Source: Odontesthes bonariensis | Taxonomy: Eukaryota > Chordata > Actinopteri > Atheriniformes > Atherinopsidae | Assembly (NCBI RefSeq): GCF_027942865.1 | Contig: NC_134524.1 | Location: 23,365,536 to 23,429,535, forward strand | DNA: 64,000 nt | Direction: 5' to 3' | Position numbers and translations under genes: made by a program | Shown here: positions 43,601 through 53,227 of the stretch, in pieces | How the letters are laid out: each line of letters starts with the position of its first letter | Numbering within the stretch: the stretch's first letter is position 1 | Notes under the pieces: generated by a model | Told to the model about the DNA's origin: nothing | Seen by the model: only the letters and a program-made list of their open reading frames with translations | Databases searched by the model: none

Positions 43601-43808
43601 CCTGAACCTCTCAAATCTGCAGGAGCCAGAAAACGTCCCACCACAACAGTCTGCCCACTGATTTTCCTCCAGCAGATCATTCAGCCTGCAGTACATGTTG
43701 AGTCTAAGCACATCTGGATCTGCAGCTCAGAGAGAGGAGATGAAACCAGGAAACACTTTGCTGTTTTTAACCAGGAAAAACAAACTGAGCAAATGGAACA
43801 TTTATTAA
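40690..43808 (-). repeat. Arm A', zinc-finger segment of inverted duplication (partner 7151-11370)
   Basis: Reverse complement of arm A without the Tc1 and hAT insertions, and with 136 bp (43562-43697) that arm A has lost. It preserves the empty target sites for both left-arm insertions. It ends at the TTAA (43805-43808) next to a piggyBac-like terminus. Confidence 0.88.
41232..42938 (-). CDS. C2H2 zinc-finger gene, finger exon with 20 fingers (copy A')
   Basis: The exon starts after a pyrimidine-rich acceptor (CTCTCTGTCATTGCAG) and ends in TAA at 41232. It is 1707 nt, 568 residues, with no in-frame ATG before the fingers, so it must be reached by splicing. Twenty C2H2 fingers of 28 residues follow a KHGAQELSRW lead; linkers are TGEKP or SGQKP. 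Contact positions vary little: -1 is mostly Gln (sometimes Thr, Val or Gly), +3 is His/Ser/Asn and +6 is Thr/Ala/Lys/Arg. Groups of four fingers repeat (SSLKAH, TTLSHLKRH with SGQK, QLSHLKTH, SSLKKH), giving a 336-bp higher-order unit. A nuclear DNA-binding protein with unknown target. The phase-0 start matches the phase-0 end of the exon at 46077-46439. Confidence 0.88.
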   Translation of the reverse strand, partial: KHGAQELSRWHCCKDCGKVIKRSNLRYHQRLHTGEKPYSCDQCGAAFTVLSHLKTHQRIHSGEKPYSCVQCGAAFTGLSNLKRHQRIHTGEKPFICGQCGAAFTQLSHLKTHQRIHTGEKPFICGQCGAAFTQLSSLKKHQRSHTGEKPFSCGQCGAAFTQLSHLKTHQRIHTGEKPFICGQCRAAFTQLSSLKAHQRIHTGEKPFSCGQCGAALTTLSHLKRHQRIHSGQKPFSCGQCEAAFTQLSHLKTHQRIHTGEKPFICGQCRAAFTQLSSLKKHQRSHTGEKPFICGQCGAAFTQLSSLKAHQRIHTGEKPFSCGQCGAALTTLSHLKRHQRIHSGQKPFSCGQCEAAFTQLSHLKTHQRIHTGEKPFICGQCRAAFTQLSSLKKHQRSHTGEKPFICGQCGAAFTQLSNLKRHQRIHSGQKPFICGQCGAAFTQLSNLKAHQRIHTGEKPFSCGQCGAAFTTLSHLKRHQRIHSGQKPFSCGQCESAFTQLSHLKTHQRIHTGEKPFICGQCRAAFTQLSSLKAHQRIHTGEKPFICGQCRAAFTQLSHLKRHQRSHTAEK

Positions 43809-44798
43809 CCCCTTCACGTTTTTATGTTCCGCCGGCGGGACGTTCCGGGGTTTTCCTCATCCCGCCTTTATATGTACCTACATATTATATACCGTTGGAA
43901 AGCTAAGGGTCTTGTGATTCCAATGATGTATCCAGGATAATATCAGAACTGTGGACACAGTTAACACTTATGTAAAACCAGTCGCAACAAAAACATACAA
44001 GTATCAAAGTCACCTATAAAGCCTCACAGTATTCTAAGAAAAGAAACAATTCCAATAAAAACGGTCCTGTCACGTTGGCAAGGGTCCAATTAATGTACTC
44101 CAGTAAAATAGTTAGTCTACAACAAGTATTTCACCCACAAAGACACAAAGTCTGCGGCGGCTAACTTTCAGAATTTCTGTCAGAAGCATATTTTTCCGCA
44201 GATTCTTGATCATAACTTCAGTTAGCATGCATGTATTAGCCCCAACGTCATAATAAAACAGCTCTGGTCTTTTAGCTTTTGAATGACATCTTACTTGTTC
44301 CAATAGATGACTGTTTACCCTGTCTGCTGGGGCACAATAGTCAGTTACTCACTGATGCGTCAAAAGTATCTGCACCTATTGTTTCGTGTGCGGCTCGAAC
44401 CAGTTTACTTTGGAGTGGCGCATTGAATAGCAAATGACATTCTGAAAAACGGCATGACGCGCGATGGGTGGGATTTCTCCCATAAACAGCCACAGGTGTG
44501 CGCAAACATTTCCTGTGCAAGTAGTCACTGATTTCAGGAGTTGCAAATTACGCATCGCTGTGCGCAATTCGAAATTCTGCAGTTATTCGTCTTCTTGTGT
44601 CTGCAAAATGGCTAAACGGACTTGGAAAACTAAATACACTATGGAGGAAGCCTTGGAGGTTTGTCTACGGCGAGACAGTGATGCTTCTGACGAGTGTGTG
44701 TCAGAAGAAGCATTTTCTGACGACGGAAATGTTACTCTTGACAAGTAAGTATTATTTACATTTTATTGTCATTTTATTTAACATTATTGTACTCATAG
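43805..44798 (+). mobile_element. piggyBac-like element, left part
   Basis: Starts TTAACCCCTTCACG at the TTAA shared with arm A, where TTAATAAATG is uninterrupted. A short coding exon (44608-44748) follows. The right end is missing because the sequence switches to Rex3 at about 44799. Class is inferred from TTAA plus the CCCTT-type terminus and the acidic N-terminal peptide. Confidence 0.55.
44608..44748 (+). CDS. Probable piggyBac-like transposase N-terminal exon (partial)
   Basis: ATG 44608 encodes MAKRTWKTKYTMEEALEVCL and then an acidic Ser/Asp/Glu run (RRDSDASDECVSEEAFSDD), as in many fish PGBD-like N-termini. It either stops at TAA 44746-44748 or is spliced at CAA|GTAAGT (44745). No catalytic region follows. 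Only 46 codons, so the call is tentative. Confidence 0.45.
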   Translation: MAKRTWKTKYTMEEALEVCLRRDSDASDECVSEEAFSDDGNVTLDK

Positions 44799-45502
44799 CC
44801 CCCCCATGAGCTGTCACCTTACCGTGGTGGGGGGGTTTGCGTGCCCCAATGAGTCTGGGAGCTATGTTGTCTGGCAGCCGAAGGCAGAGACCTTGGCGGT
44901 CTGATCCTCAGCTACTGAAGCTGGCTCTTGGGACGTGGAACGTCACCTCTCTGCTGGGGAAGGAGCCTGAGCTGGTGCACGAGGCTGAGCGGTTCCGGCT
45001 AGATATAGTTGGACTCACCTCGACGCATGGCTTGGGCTCCGGAACCAGCCTCCTCGAGAGGGGTTGGACTCTCTTCCACTCTGGAGTTGCCCGCGGTGAG
45101 AGGTGTAGAGCAATTGTGGGCATACTTATTGCCCCCCGGCTGTGTGCCTGCACATTGGGGTTTACCCCGGTAGACGAGAGGGTAGCCTCCCTCCGCCTTA
45201 GGGTGGGGGGACGGGTCCTGACTGTTTGTGCTTATGCACCGAACGGCAGTTCAGAGTACCCACCCTTTTTGGAGTCCCTGGAGGAGGCACTGGAGAGTGC
45301 TCCTCCGGGAGACTCCCTCGTCCTGCTGGGGGACTTCAATGCTCACGTGGGCAATGACAGTGAGACCTGGAGGGGCGTGATTGGGAGAAACGGCCCCCTC
45401 GATCTGAATCAGAGTGGTGTTTTGTTATTGAACTTCTGTGCTCGTCACGGACTGTCCATAACGAAGACCATGTTCAGGCATAAGGGTGTCCATACGTGCA
45501 CT
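44799..45502 (+). mobile_element. Rex3 5' fragment (endonuclease part)
   Basis: Matches the start of the intact Rex3 (CTGTCACCTTACCGTGGTGG) but lacks about 300 bp of the leader region. It continues through the endonuclease blocks [27 protein letters not shown] and [10 protein letters not shown] to CTGT-free position 45502, where it switches to L1 sequence. The 3' two thirds are absent, which is unusual because RTE copies are normally 5'-truncated. Confidence 0.88.
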
Positions 45503-46061
45503 AAAGACAAAAAACTGTTGACTATGTTATTGGCAGCTAGTAAGAAATGTGTCACTAAATGGTTAAAAGTGGAACCTCCCACCATCGAAAAATGGATTGA
45601 AATTGTTTATGAGATATATCTTATGGAGAAGATTTCTTTTTCCCTCAAAGTTGAGAAAGAAAATTTTTATTAGATCTGGACAAAGTGGACGGAGTATGTA
45701 AAACCAATCAGATCTGATTTTATCTGACTGTACTCGTGCTTTGTTTCAACCTACCCTCTTCTGTTTTTTGTTTTTTTTCGTATGTACATATATATATATG
45801 TGTAAATATTTTTGTATATTTTTTTTGTGCGTGTGATATACTGATTGCATATAGGGGTGCGCTCCCCAATTCTGTTGTTTTTGTTGTTACTTCTACCTTA
45901 AATGGTTTGGGTCCGTGGGAGAAAGATCCAGAAGGGCAGCATGGACTACATCGCTGAATCCTTGGCAAACTTTGTTAAGTTATCGTACATGTGTTGTGAT
46001 GTATGTGATGGAGATGTGCCTTTCTGAATAAAAAGAGAATTTAAAAAAAAAAAAAAAAAAA
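45503..46061 (+). mobile_element. L1-type 3' end with poly(A)
   Basis: Encodes the ORF2 C-terminus of an L1/Tx1-like LINE ([40 protein letters not shown]), then a 3' untranslated region, AATAAA at about 46028 and an A18 tail ending at 46061. It is read in frame with the upstream Rex3 endonuclease piece (44849-45673), giving a chimeric open frame of about 274 codons. Confidence 0.8.
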
Positions 46062-46572
46062 CTCCTCCACACTGACCTGTGGCCCGGTGGACCCAGAGGA
46101 TGAGCCGGTTCTGTTCCAGGTGGAAGGGTTCTGCTCCTGGTTCAGCTCCTGGTTCTGCTCCTGCTTCTGCTCCTGCTTCAGCTCCTGCTTCTGCTCCTGG
46201 TTCTGCTCCTGGTTCTGCTCCTGCTTCAGCTCCTGCTTCAGCTCCTGCTTCAGCTCCTGCTTCTGCTCCTGCTTCTGCTCCTGCTTCTGCTCCTGGTTCT
46301 GCTCCTGGTTCTGCTCCTGCTTCAGCTCCTGGTTCAGCTCCTGCTTCAGCTCCTGGTTCTGCTCCTGGTTCTGCTCCTGGTTCTGCTCCTGGTTCTGCTC
46401 CTGGTTCAGCCCCTGGTTCTGCTCCTGGTTCTGCTCCATTCTGGTCCGACTGATGGACTCTGCAACTGTCAGCACATCCGATAAGATCCAGCTGTGGCGT
46501 GCAGCGTGTTAAACCACACCCACTTTTCTTCTTCTCTTGATAACCTTTCTGCACAGTTTTTAACCATCCAGT
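46060..46572 (-). repeat. Arm A', minisatellite exon segment (partner 1999-2567)
   Basis: Reverse complement of the left segment, including the unique flanks GTCAGTGTGGAGGAG and TGTGCAGAAAGGTTATCAAG. Confidence 0.85.
46077..46439 (-). CDS. Exon 1 of zinc-finger gene A', coding minisatellite
   Basis: ATG at 46439 (context CCAGAATGGAGC, A at -3 and G at +4) opens a 121-codon exon. It has a 12-bp repeat translated as NQEQ, NQEL, KQEL and KQEQ variants from about residue 2 to 108, then PSTWNRTGSSSGSTGPQ and the donor GTCAGT. Length is 363 nt, phase 0. Joined to 42938-41232 this gives a 689-residue protein: a Glu/Gln-rich, probably helical or disordered N-terminus and 20 C2H2 fingers. The upstream 130 bp is conserved with copy A and may be promoter or 5' untranslated region. 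The exon join is inferred from phase, orientation and the parallel layout of both copies. Confidence 0.65.
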
Positions 46573-46581
46573 CACATTCCA

Positions 46582-47440
46582 TTAAGGCGAGACACGGCAG
46601 GCAAAAACAGTCATTTTTCAGATGTCCTCTTTAGACCTGCTATAAAGAAAAATTTGAAAACATAAATTAAAATGTTTATTTTATTACATTTTGTTTACTC
46701 GCTGCAGTACGTTTCGCCCGAATTGACCAAAAAGTTAGCATTCCAACGCGCCATGCCGAGCTTCGTCTATTTACTGAAGTCTGTCATGACCGGTATCGTT
46801 GGAAAGCTCTGAGTCTCCTGCACAATGATATGTCACCCAAATAACAGTACTTCCTTTCTATCAGTAACCAATCGTGGATGTCTAAAGGCGGATTTATAGC
46901 TAATGACAGAATCTTATTGGCTGCTGCTCATTTCTGCTAATGTGATTCGCTCAGACGCACCTACTAACACCAAACTTTCCAGTGATACACATAGCAGTAT
47001 TCTGAAGATATTAACAGAAGGATTTGTTGATAAATCATTCCTGTCCTGATTTATGTGACATTATAATACAAAAAAATGGCAAAAATCTATGTTTTTTAGG
47101 CTATGTTAGTATATTTTGATTTCCTAGGAAATTTCCTAGGAAATCAAAGCAGATATCCCGAAATCCCTCTAATTCTTTTTTTCATTTTGTGTGTAAACAA
47201 AATGAAAAAATAATTTTGCACCTGGATTCATCATATGTTCAGATCTATCTTCCGGAAATATATGCAAATGTGCACATATTTAATGAGATAATGCCTAATT
47301 TGCATAATTAAGCATACACATTTCAAAAACTTGTAATACATTTTTTTTCATACTTGTATAAGTAATCAACTGAGGAAGTTTCATGGTGATATATATTATT
47401 TTAAAATATTACCCTATTCACCTGTAGTGTCTCGCCTTAA
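46582..47440. mobile_element. TTAA-bounded MITE (TTAAGGCGAGACAC ends)
   Basis: TTAAGGCGAGACAC at the left and GTGTCTCGCCTTAA at the right, an exact inverted match, over 859 bp. No open frame of note. It contains two internal hairpins: a 34-bp perfect palindrome (47115-47148), and TTTTTTCATTTTGT...ACAAAATGAAAAAA (about 47177-47210). Confidence 0.85.
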
Positions 47441-47687
47441 ACTCATTACTGTGCTTTTTCTTTAAATCCCTGTGAACTTTAAAATGCTTCTTTAAAGACC
47501 CACTAAGGTAACAGTTCAAAATATTTGTAGCTTTTTGATCAAATTCAGAAAAAAAATGTAATAATAACTCTGTAGACCGACATCCACTGTGTGCAATATC
47601 CCATAAATCTCATCTGAGTCAGTGGAACACCATCAACTTAAATCATTTTACTACATTAAGACAATGATCCTGTTTGAGGAAAGGGTC
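47441..47687. other. Short stretch with no feature recognised
   Basis: AT-rich DNA between the MITE and arm B. Confidence 0.4.
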
Positions 47688-48927
47688 CCAATATCATCCC
47701 AAAGACTGAGGTTCAGATTCTCTCCGTTTCTAAACCTGTTCTCATTTCCAGAACCTTTTTATCATGTGCTCAGTCCTTGTTGATTCGTGGATAACAGAAA
47801 ATATTGGATATGTAAAGGAAAGTGAATACTGAAGCTTTCCTGAGACACTTCTGAAGAGGACAGTCAGACTGTCTTTTAATGGGCTTCCGAGTGTAAATCT
47901 GAGAAATCACACACTGATACTGAGGAGAACTGGATTTCTACTGCTCCTGTGATACTTTCCTGGATCACCCACAAGTCTTTATAATAATGCTATGACTCTT
48001 CTTCACACAACTTAAAGGCAGGGTAGGGGATCTTTTTCTGGAACATTTTTTTACATATTGCTTGAAATACTCTTCACACCCCCATTGCAACCAATTAATT
48101 AAAAGTTTTGACACAAATATGAAAAGTTTTAGTGGCCTCTAGAACGTACAATCTAGGAAAAACAGTATCCAATCATTGTGAACGGACCGTTCACAATGAT
48201 TGGATACTGATGCCGTCTATCAAACTGCAATCTGCTCCTCCCTCCCTCCCCCTCCCCCTCCTTCCCCCTCCTTCCCCCTGTGCGCGTACCCTGCTCCGTG
48301 AACGAAGCTTGGCAGGAAGCTAAACTAGAGCCAGCTTGGCTATCACCTAGCATTATTAAACGTATAGTTAGCATAAACTAAATACTAAATACGGCAACGA
48401 TCGATGCTTGCTGTCAGAACAGCGCTCGTGCACCTTCGTGCTCGTGCGCGTTCATGTACTCTAGAGGCGTGCCTTCGGGGGGAAAGTGAAGAAAAGGGTT
48501 GGGACTTTTTACCTGTGTATTTTCAAAATGCAGCTTCGCTGGACTCAAAATCCAGGATCTCCTACCCTACCTTTAAACTCTTCATGTCATTAAAGTATTT
48601 ATATTGAGCATAATTAAGTCCCATTTTAAGATCTAATCATGAAATATGGCATATTGTGTACGTTAAACACATCAAATCACATGTTTTGGCTGCACACTTC
48701 TATCAAGCGTTAGCATTAGCATGCCGGGCTAACTGTGAATAGCAGCCAGGTGATCTGAACTTTTTACTCTCTGCTGCATGTTCTGACTGCCCGTGTCCAG
48801 CAGCAGGAATCAAAACAATGACACAGAGCACTTTGAAGACATTTCTGCTAACGTCTGACCGCTAAATTCATTCTTTTCTGGACTCACCTGCATGCAGCTT
48901 TCTGTTGCTATGCTACCAGATGTTCAG
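47688..48927 (+). repeat. Arm B of a second inverted duplication (partner 60856-61853)
   Basis: Shares, in reverse complement, a long series of landmarks with 60856-61853: ATCATCCCAAAGACTGAGGT, GATTCGTGGATAACAGAAAA, CAGTCAGACTGTC, CCTGTGATACTTTCCTGGAT, ACATGTTTTGGCTGCACACT, ACTCTCTGCTGCATGTTCTG, and the end GCTATGCTACCAGATGTTC. A 565-bp TTAA MITE interrupts it here only. Confidence 0.88.
48012..48576. mobile_element. TTAA-bounded MITE (TTAAAGGCAGGGTAGG ends)
   Basis: Left TTAAAGGCAGGGTAGGGGAT, right ATCTCCTACCCTACCTTTAA. Arm B' keeps the empty site (CACAACTTAAACTC on the corresponding strand, near 61524). Contains a 45-bp palindrome at 48164-48208. Non-coding. Confidence 0.9.
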
Positions 48928-48984
48928 AGTCGGGACACGCGCAGAATGCATTGTTTGGTCGAATTGGCTCGGCTTCCCGTCGCC

Positions 48985-49180
48985 TGCTGATTACGTCACA
49001 CTGTATGGCTGTCGGCTTGAATGGGAGTACATTGTGATTGGCGGTAGTAGTCATAGTAACCGTAACTAGGCGCTGTGAGTTGGAGAGTTTTTTTCTCGGT
49101 CTTTCGGTGATCGGCAGCAGCTATGGAGAGTTTTTAGGAAGAAATTAAATATTTCCTACAAAATAGTGTGTACCACACCG

Positions 49181-49238
<58 letters not shown>

Positions 49239-49575
49239 GTCTAGGTAAATAAGACAAATACACAAACTGAAAAATTAGCTTAAATAAATGGCATCTATCC
49301 ATTTATCTGTCTGTTTGTCGTGAAAGTCGAACGCAACAAAGTTTTTCTGAGCCAATCACAACTTTTTTTTTTATTAAAGATTTTTAACAAAATGAACAGA
49401 AACATGTGGGATGTATACACAAAGGTAAATCGGGGTGTACATGTGCAAGGCACACATAAGGTTATAAGATGAAAGAAAAAACGAGCCAATCACAACTGTC
49501 CGACGTACAGCCAATCACAATGTACTCCCATTCCAGCGTTCAGCCATATTGTGTGACGTGTTCAGCAGACGACGG
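48985..49575. repeat. Inverted repeat pair around a TA microsatellite
   Basis: 48985-49045 (TACGTCACACTGTATGGCTG; AATGGGAGTACATTGTGATT) is found inverted at about 49505-49570 (AATCACAATGTACTCCCATT; CAGCCATATTGTGTGACGTG). Between them lie a (TA)n tract (about 49190-49231) and a second ATTGTGATT/AATCACAA motif. It may be the termini of an unclassified element. Confidence 0.6.
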
Positions 49576-50017
49576 CCCCCATGCCGATCTGGAAGCCGAG
49601 CCGATCTGGTACCTCCACCGGTTCAGTCTCTCAGAAGGTACATGTTCCAGATTCAGGGTAGAAAGAGGCCTCAGGCAGTGTCAGGCCCGCCGCTCCGCAT
49701 ACGCAGAGTACACAGAGCGCGTAGGGCGCCAAGTACCTGGTGGGGGCCCCCAAAATTAAGGTTGTTAAAAAAATGTCATGATAGTTATTATATTATTACA
49801 TTAAAGAAATTATATACATTAGTTATGAACAGGTCCAGCGTTGTTTTTCTCAATTGTGTGCCCTATTACTCGATTCTGGAAAATTAGATGTGTTTACCTT
49901 ATCTATACCCCCCCTTCCTGAAATGATACAGTCTTCAAAGTTACCGCATCGGAGGTGGTGGAGCATCATCCTACCTGACGTTTTCCAAGTTATGCCCGTT
50001 AACAGTGAAGAAGATTA

Positions 50018-50100
50018 ATGTCAAGTAAAGGGCCACATGATTCTGGCGCTGACAAAAGAAAGAAAAGAAAAGGGAGAGATGACGCTCGTGCATCCCTTGC
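50018..50100 (+). CDS. Short first exon of a hAT-type gene (remnant)
   Basis: ATG 50018 encodes MSSKGPHDSGADKRKKRKGR and then DDARASLA, a basic leader of about 28 residues, followed by a donor-like CTG|GTAAGT. Leaders of this kind start several fish hAT-derived proteins. No further exon of the same gene could be found, so it is non-functional as seen. Confidence 0.45.
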
Positions 50101-50784
50101 TGGTAAGTTCGTGTTTTGCTAACCCAACGTTCAGTGATATTGCTGCCAGCTAAGGTCAGCAACCTAGGCTTGGTTAGAGATTGGATTTGACGAAAAGTTT
50201 GGAGTTACGAACAAAATCTACGAATGCTGGCGACCGTGTGTAGAGTTTGTGTAAAGTACAGCACTGTCACACGTTGAGTGGCGTAGCAGGCCGCCAACAG
50301 GTGTGACGGGAATGATTGGCATCTACCCATCATTCCCCTAAAAAGCGAGAAAAGTTAACAAGACAAACGCAGTAATGGCATCATAAAGAAGTTATATTAG
50401 TGGCGCGGAAAAACGGAGGAAGAAAAACGGCCCGAGGACAAAGGTAAGGCATGTGTTGGGTGATGTGGGCTGGATAGCTGGAGGTGGGACGTTTTTTGTG
50501 TTTATTTGTCCTGCTAGCTAGTCTCGGATAAATGTTATGTAGCTAACTGGGATTTGTTCGTTATAAACTCGGCTTCAGTGTTTGCCTCATGAAAGTTTGC
50601 TTATATAAGATGAGTATGTCACACGTGAATGAACAGTCTGTCCTGCCACGCGAATGACAGACTGACTCCAGACCCGTTTATTCAGATTCTAGCAGGGAGG
50701 GAGGCATGTTGTTGTCCTGCTCTGTCATTGCTCAGTGGAAGTTGTCTCTCAGGTATTTGAAACGATTTTGGCATTACTTAGGAT

Positions 50785-52533
50785 CAGGCCTCTAAATTAA
50801 CACCCGCCAACCCGCCAAATGCGGGTGAAAGTTATTTTTGGCGTGTATTAAAAAAAACTCACTAGCCGGCTTGGCCGATGATAAATGAGGAACTTTACCA
50901 TCTAATTCGCGGGACGCGAAATTATTATATGCACGGGACGCACGAGCGCAGTTTCTATGGGAACGCATCTGCCGAGGCTGCCGTTCTAGAGGAGATGGTC
51001 ACTCTTGGTTTGGAAATACGATAGACGCCGGTGTTCAGTCGATTTCTCCTGCTTGTCGAGAATTGCTACTTTGCGCATGCGCCGAGCCGATTTTCTAAGT
51101 TTCGTTTTCACGCCCATAATGTTTTGCTACCCTGCGTCTGATTATTTTCTCTTTAGGAAGACAAGCAAAGTAATAAAACACTTATCGTATTAACAAGCAG
51201 TTAGCTTAACATGCACAAATGGGGTGTCATTCACCTTTTGATTTTTGTATTTGGGACACTTCTGTCTTTATTTAGGTGACTCTGCTCCATCATTGTGAAT
51301 GAATGCATTGAGAAGGGGGAGCATTATTTGACAGCGTGTTATTGGTAGAAATACAGACACAAACACTAACTAAATGTGGCGATGGTTGGGACAGCCGGCC
51401 GTGAAGAGAAAAGATATGCCTGCCAAAGGAGGGGAGGAGGATGATATTTTGAATATATTGAATCTGGCATGGTGACAGTTTGCGCACACGCCGGCCACAC
51501 TTTGTGAGAAAAGGGAAAAATGGAACTGATTTAGATGGATCTGAAGACAGTTCAGAGAGCTCGGACGATGTTTAAGGCTCGTGTATACTTCGCAGCAGTG
51601 TGTCGCAGTGAGCTTGTCGCAGACACGACGCAGTTATTTTTGATTTATGCCTTGAAGCGCTGTCTGCGCTATGTTAATCCCACGCCACAACGCAAGAGGG
51701 ACAATCACGAACAAGCTAGGATTGTGGGTGTTACGGTTACGGAGGTCATTCAACAACAATGGCGACTGGACGAATGTGCACTTTGATTGAGATGCAGCTG
51801 ATCGATCTAGAAATAGAAGAAATATTGCTACTACTGGAGCTGGCAGAGAGGGAAAGAATCGTCACGGTTAGCATGGTTAGCCTCAGCGGGTTAGCAAACC
51901 GGAAATACGCATAGTGTAGAGCGGATGTAGAGTTGACCAATCAGACGCCTCCTTACGCCTCCTTTCTCTCCTCCCTGCGGCGATGTCTGCGGCACTGTCT
52001 GCGGTGAGTTACAATTTTGAGGAGGTGCACCAGAGTGTCTGTGTAGTGTCTGCGTTGGGGGAGGGGGGGTCGTCTGGTCTGATTTAGTCTCTGCACATAG
52101 TTTGTGTTTAATTTTGTGCATTATCTGCACTAAAACATGGTTAGAAAGTTGTTAAATATTTCCATTTTTGTAGATTCAGGGTTCACATGAATATAAATCA
52201 GTTTTAAAGTTATTTTTTTTATTTTTTTATGTACAAAAAATGTGACCCTGAATAGTAGGCTATGTGAGGGTTGAGGAGTAATGAAATGTTAGAATAAGTT
52301 TTGTATGTACATAAGTTTAATTATTGTAATTATTTTAATTGGATATACATTCCCAATTTCACCGTAAAATGAATTTAAAGCTTTAATTTAATTGATCAAA
52401 TTAATTCAGTGGCTCTCATCTGTCTTTTTTGCACGGAAAAATATGTGGCCAGTGGAAATTCTGATTGGCTGGTAACTTCAGAAACTTACTAGCCACATTG
52501 GCTGGTGATCAAAAAAGTTAATTTGGAGCCCTG
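50785..52533. mobile_element. hAT element (CAGGCCTCTAAATTAA ends)
   Basis: Left CAGGCCTCTAAATTAACACC, right GTTAATTTGGAGCCCTG, with a perfect 8-bp duplication CTTAGGAT (50777-50784 and 52534-52541). 1749 bp, no catalytic frame. An inner piece around 51570-52040, with an ATG near 51759 followed by CTLIEMQLIDLEIEEILLLL, resembles a Harbinger N-terminal leader, so a further element may be buried here. Confidence 0.85.
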
Positions 52534-52589
52534 CTTAGGATTAATTTACTAAGTTTGGTGTGTTATTTATAGGCCTCTAATTAGAAGTG

Positions 52590-53010
52590 TTCTACTGTTG
52601 GTTTTTTAAGTGATATACAAATATTAGGCATCCTGTTGATTGTTTTAGAATATTGTGGCAGTGGATAATTTTTCTTAGTTTTATTACTTGAACTAGTACA
52701 ATGTGTAGATAAATGCAGAAACTTCTTAAAAGTGACAACTTCAAAAACACTTTTGTTCCTCTGGCCATCAGGATGTACAACAGCTTTAAGTGATGGCGCT
52801 TCTGTATTTCACTGGTCACTTTATATTTCCCTTTGGTCTTATTTCACTGGTCACTTTAGATTTTTAAACTGTTTTTTAAATAGTTTTTTAAATTCTTAGA
52901 TTGTTTTTAAAGTGTTTATAATTGTATAAACATTTTTTATTGCTTTATGTCTGCTACTGGATGCTTAAATTTCCTTTGGGATCAACAAAGTATCTATCTA
53001 TCTACTTTGT
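52590..53010 (+). repeat. LINE 3' tail with TTTCCTTTGGGATCAACAAAG and (ATCT)n
   Basis: Tandem TTTCACTGGTCACTTTA motifs and a TTCCTTTGGGATCAACAAAG end followed by TATCTATCTATCTA match the 3' ends of teleost Rex1/L2-type LINEs. No coding sequence remains. Confidence 0.55.
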
Positions 53011-53227
53011 AATTGGGTACAATCTTTAAAGGAACACTGTACATTACAGTTTAATATTTAAAAGAAACTCAAAATCTGTTTTATTTATTGTTTTCTTTGA
53101 ATTATATAATCTTATTAGTTTAACTTGCCTGAGTGGTTCAACTTAAAGGGACACTCCACCCATTTGCATTAGGCTTTGCATTGTTAGAAACCCAGTCATA
53201 CTTTTGAATGGTCATGCAACACTCTCT

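Larger units (their letters stand above)
42939..46076 (-). other. Inferred intron of zinc-finger gene A', filled with transposons
   Basis: Donor GTCAGT follows 46077 on the minus strand and the acceptor TTGCAG precedes 42938. Between them lie a 5'-truncated L1, a Rex3 piece, a piggyBac-like piece and arm-shared intron sequence. Further small exons are possible (for instance about 43600-43740, which reads LLEENQWADCCGGTFSGSC), but none is required for frame. Confidence 0.55.

Noticed and set aside
46079..46512. Opposite-strand long frames over the right minisatellite
   Set aside because: Antisense of exon 1; no start or flank conserved with the left copy.
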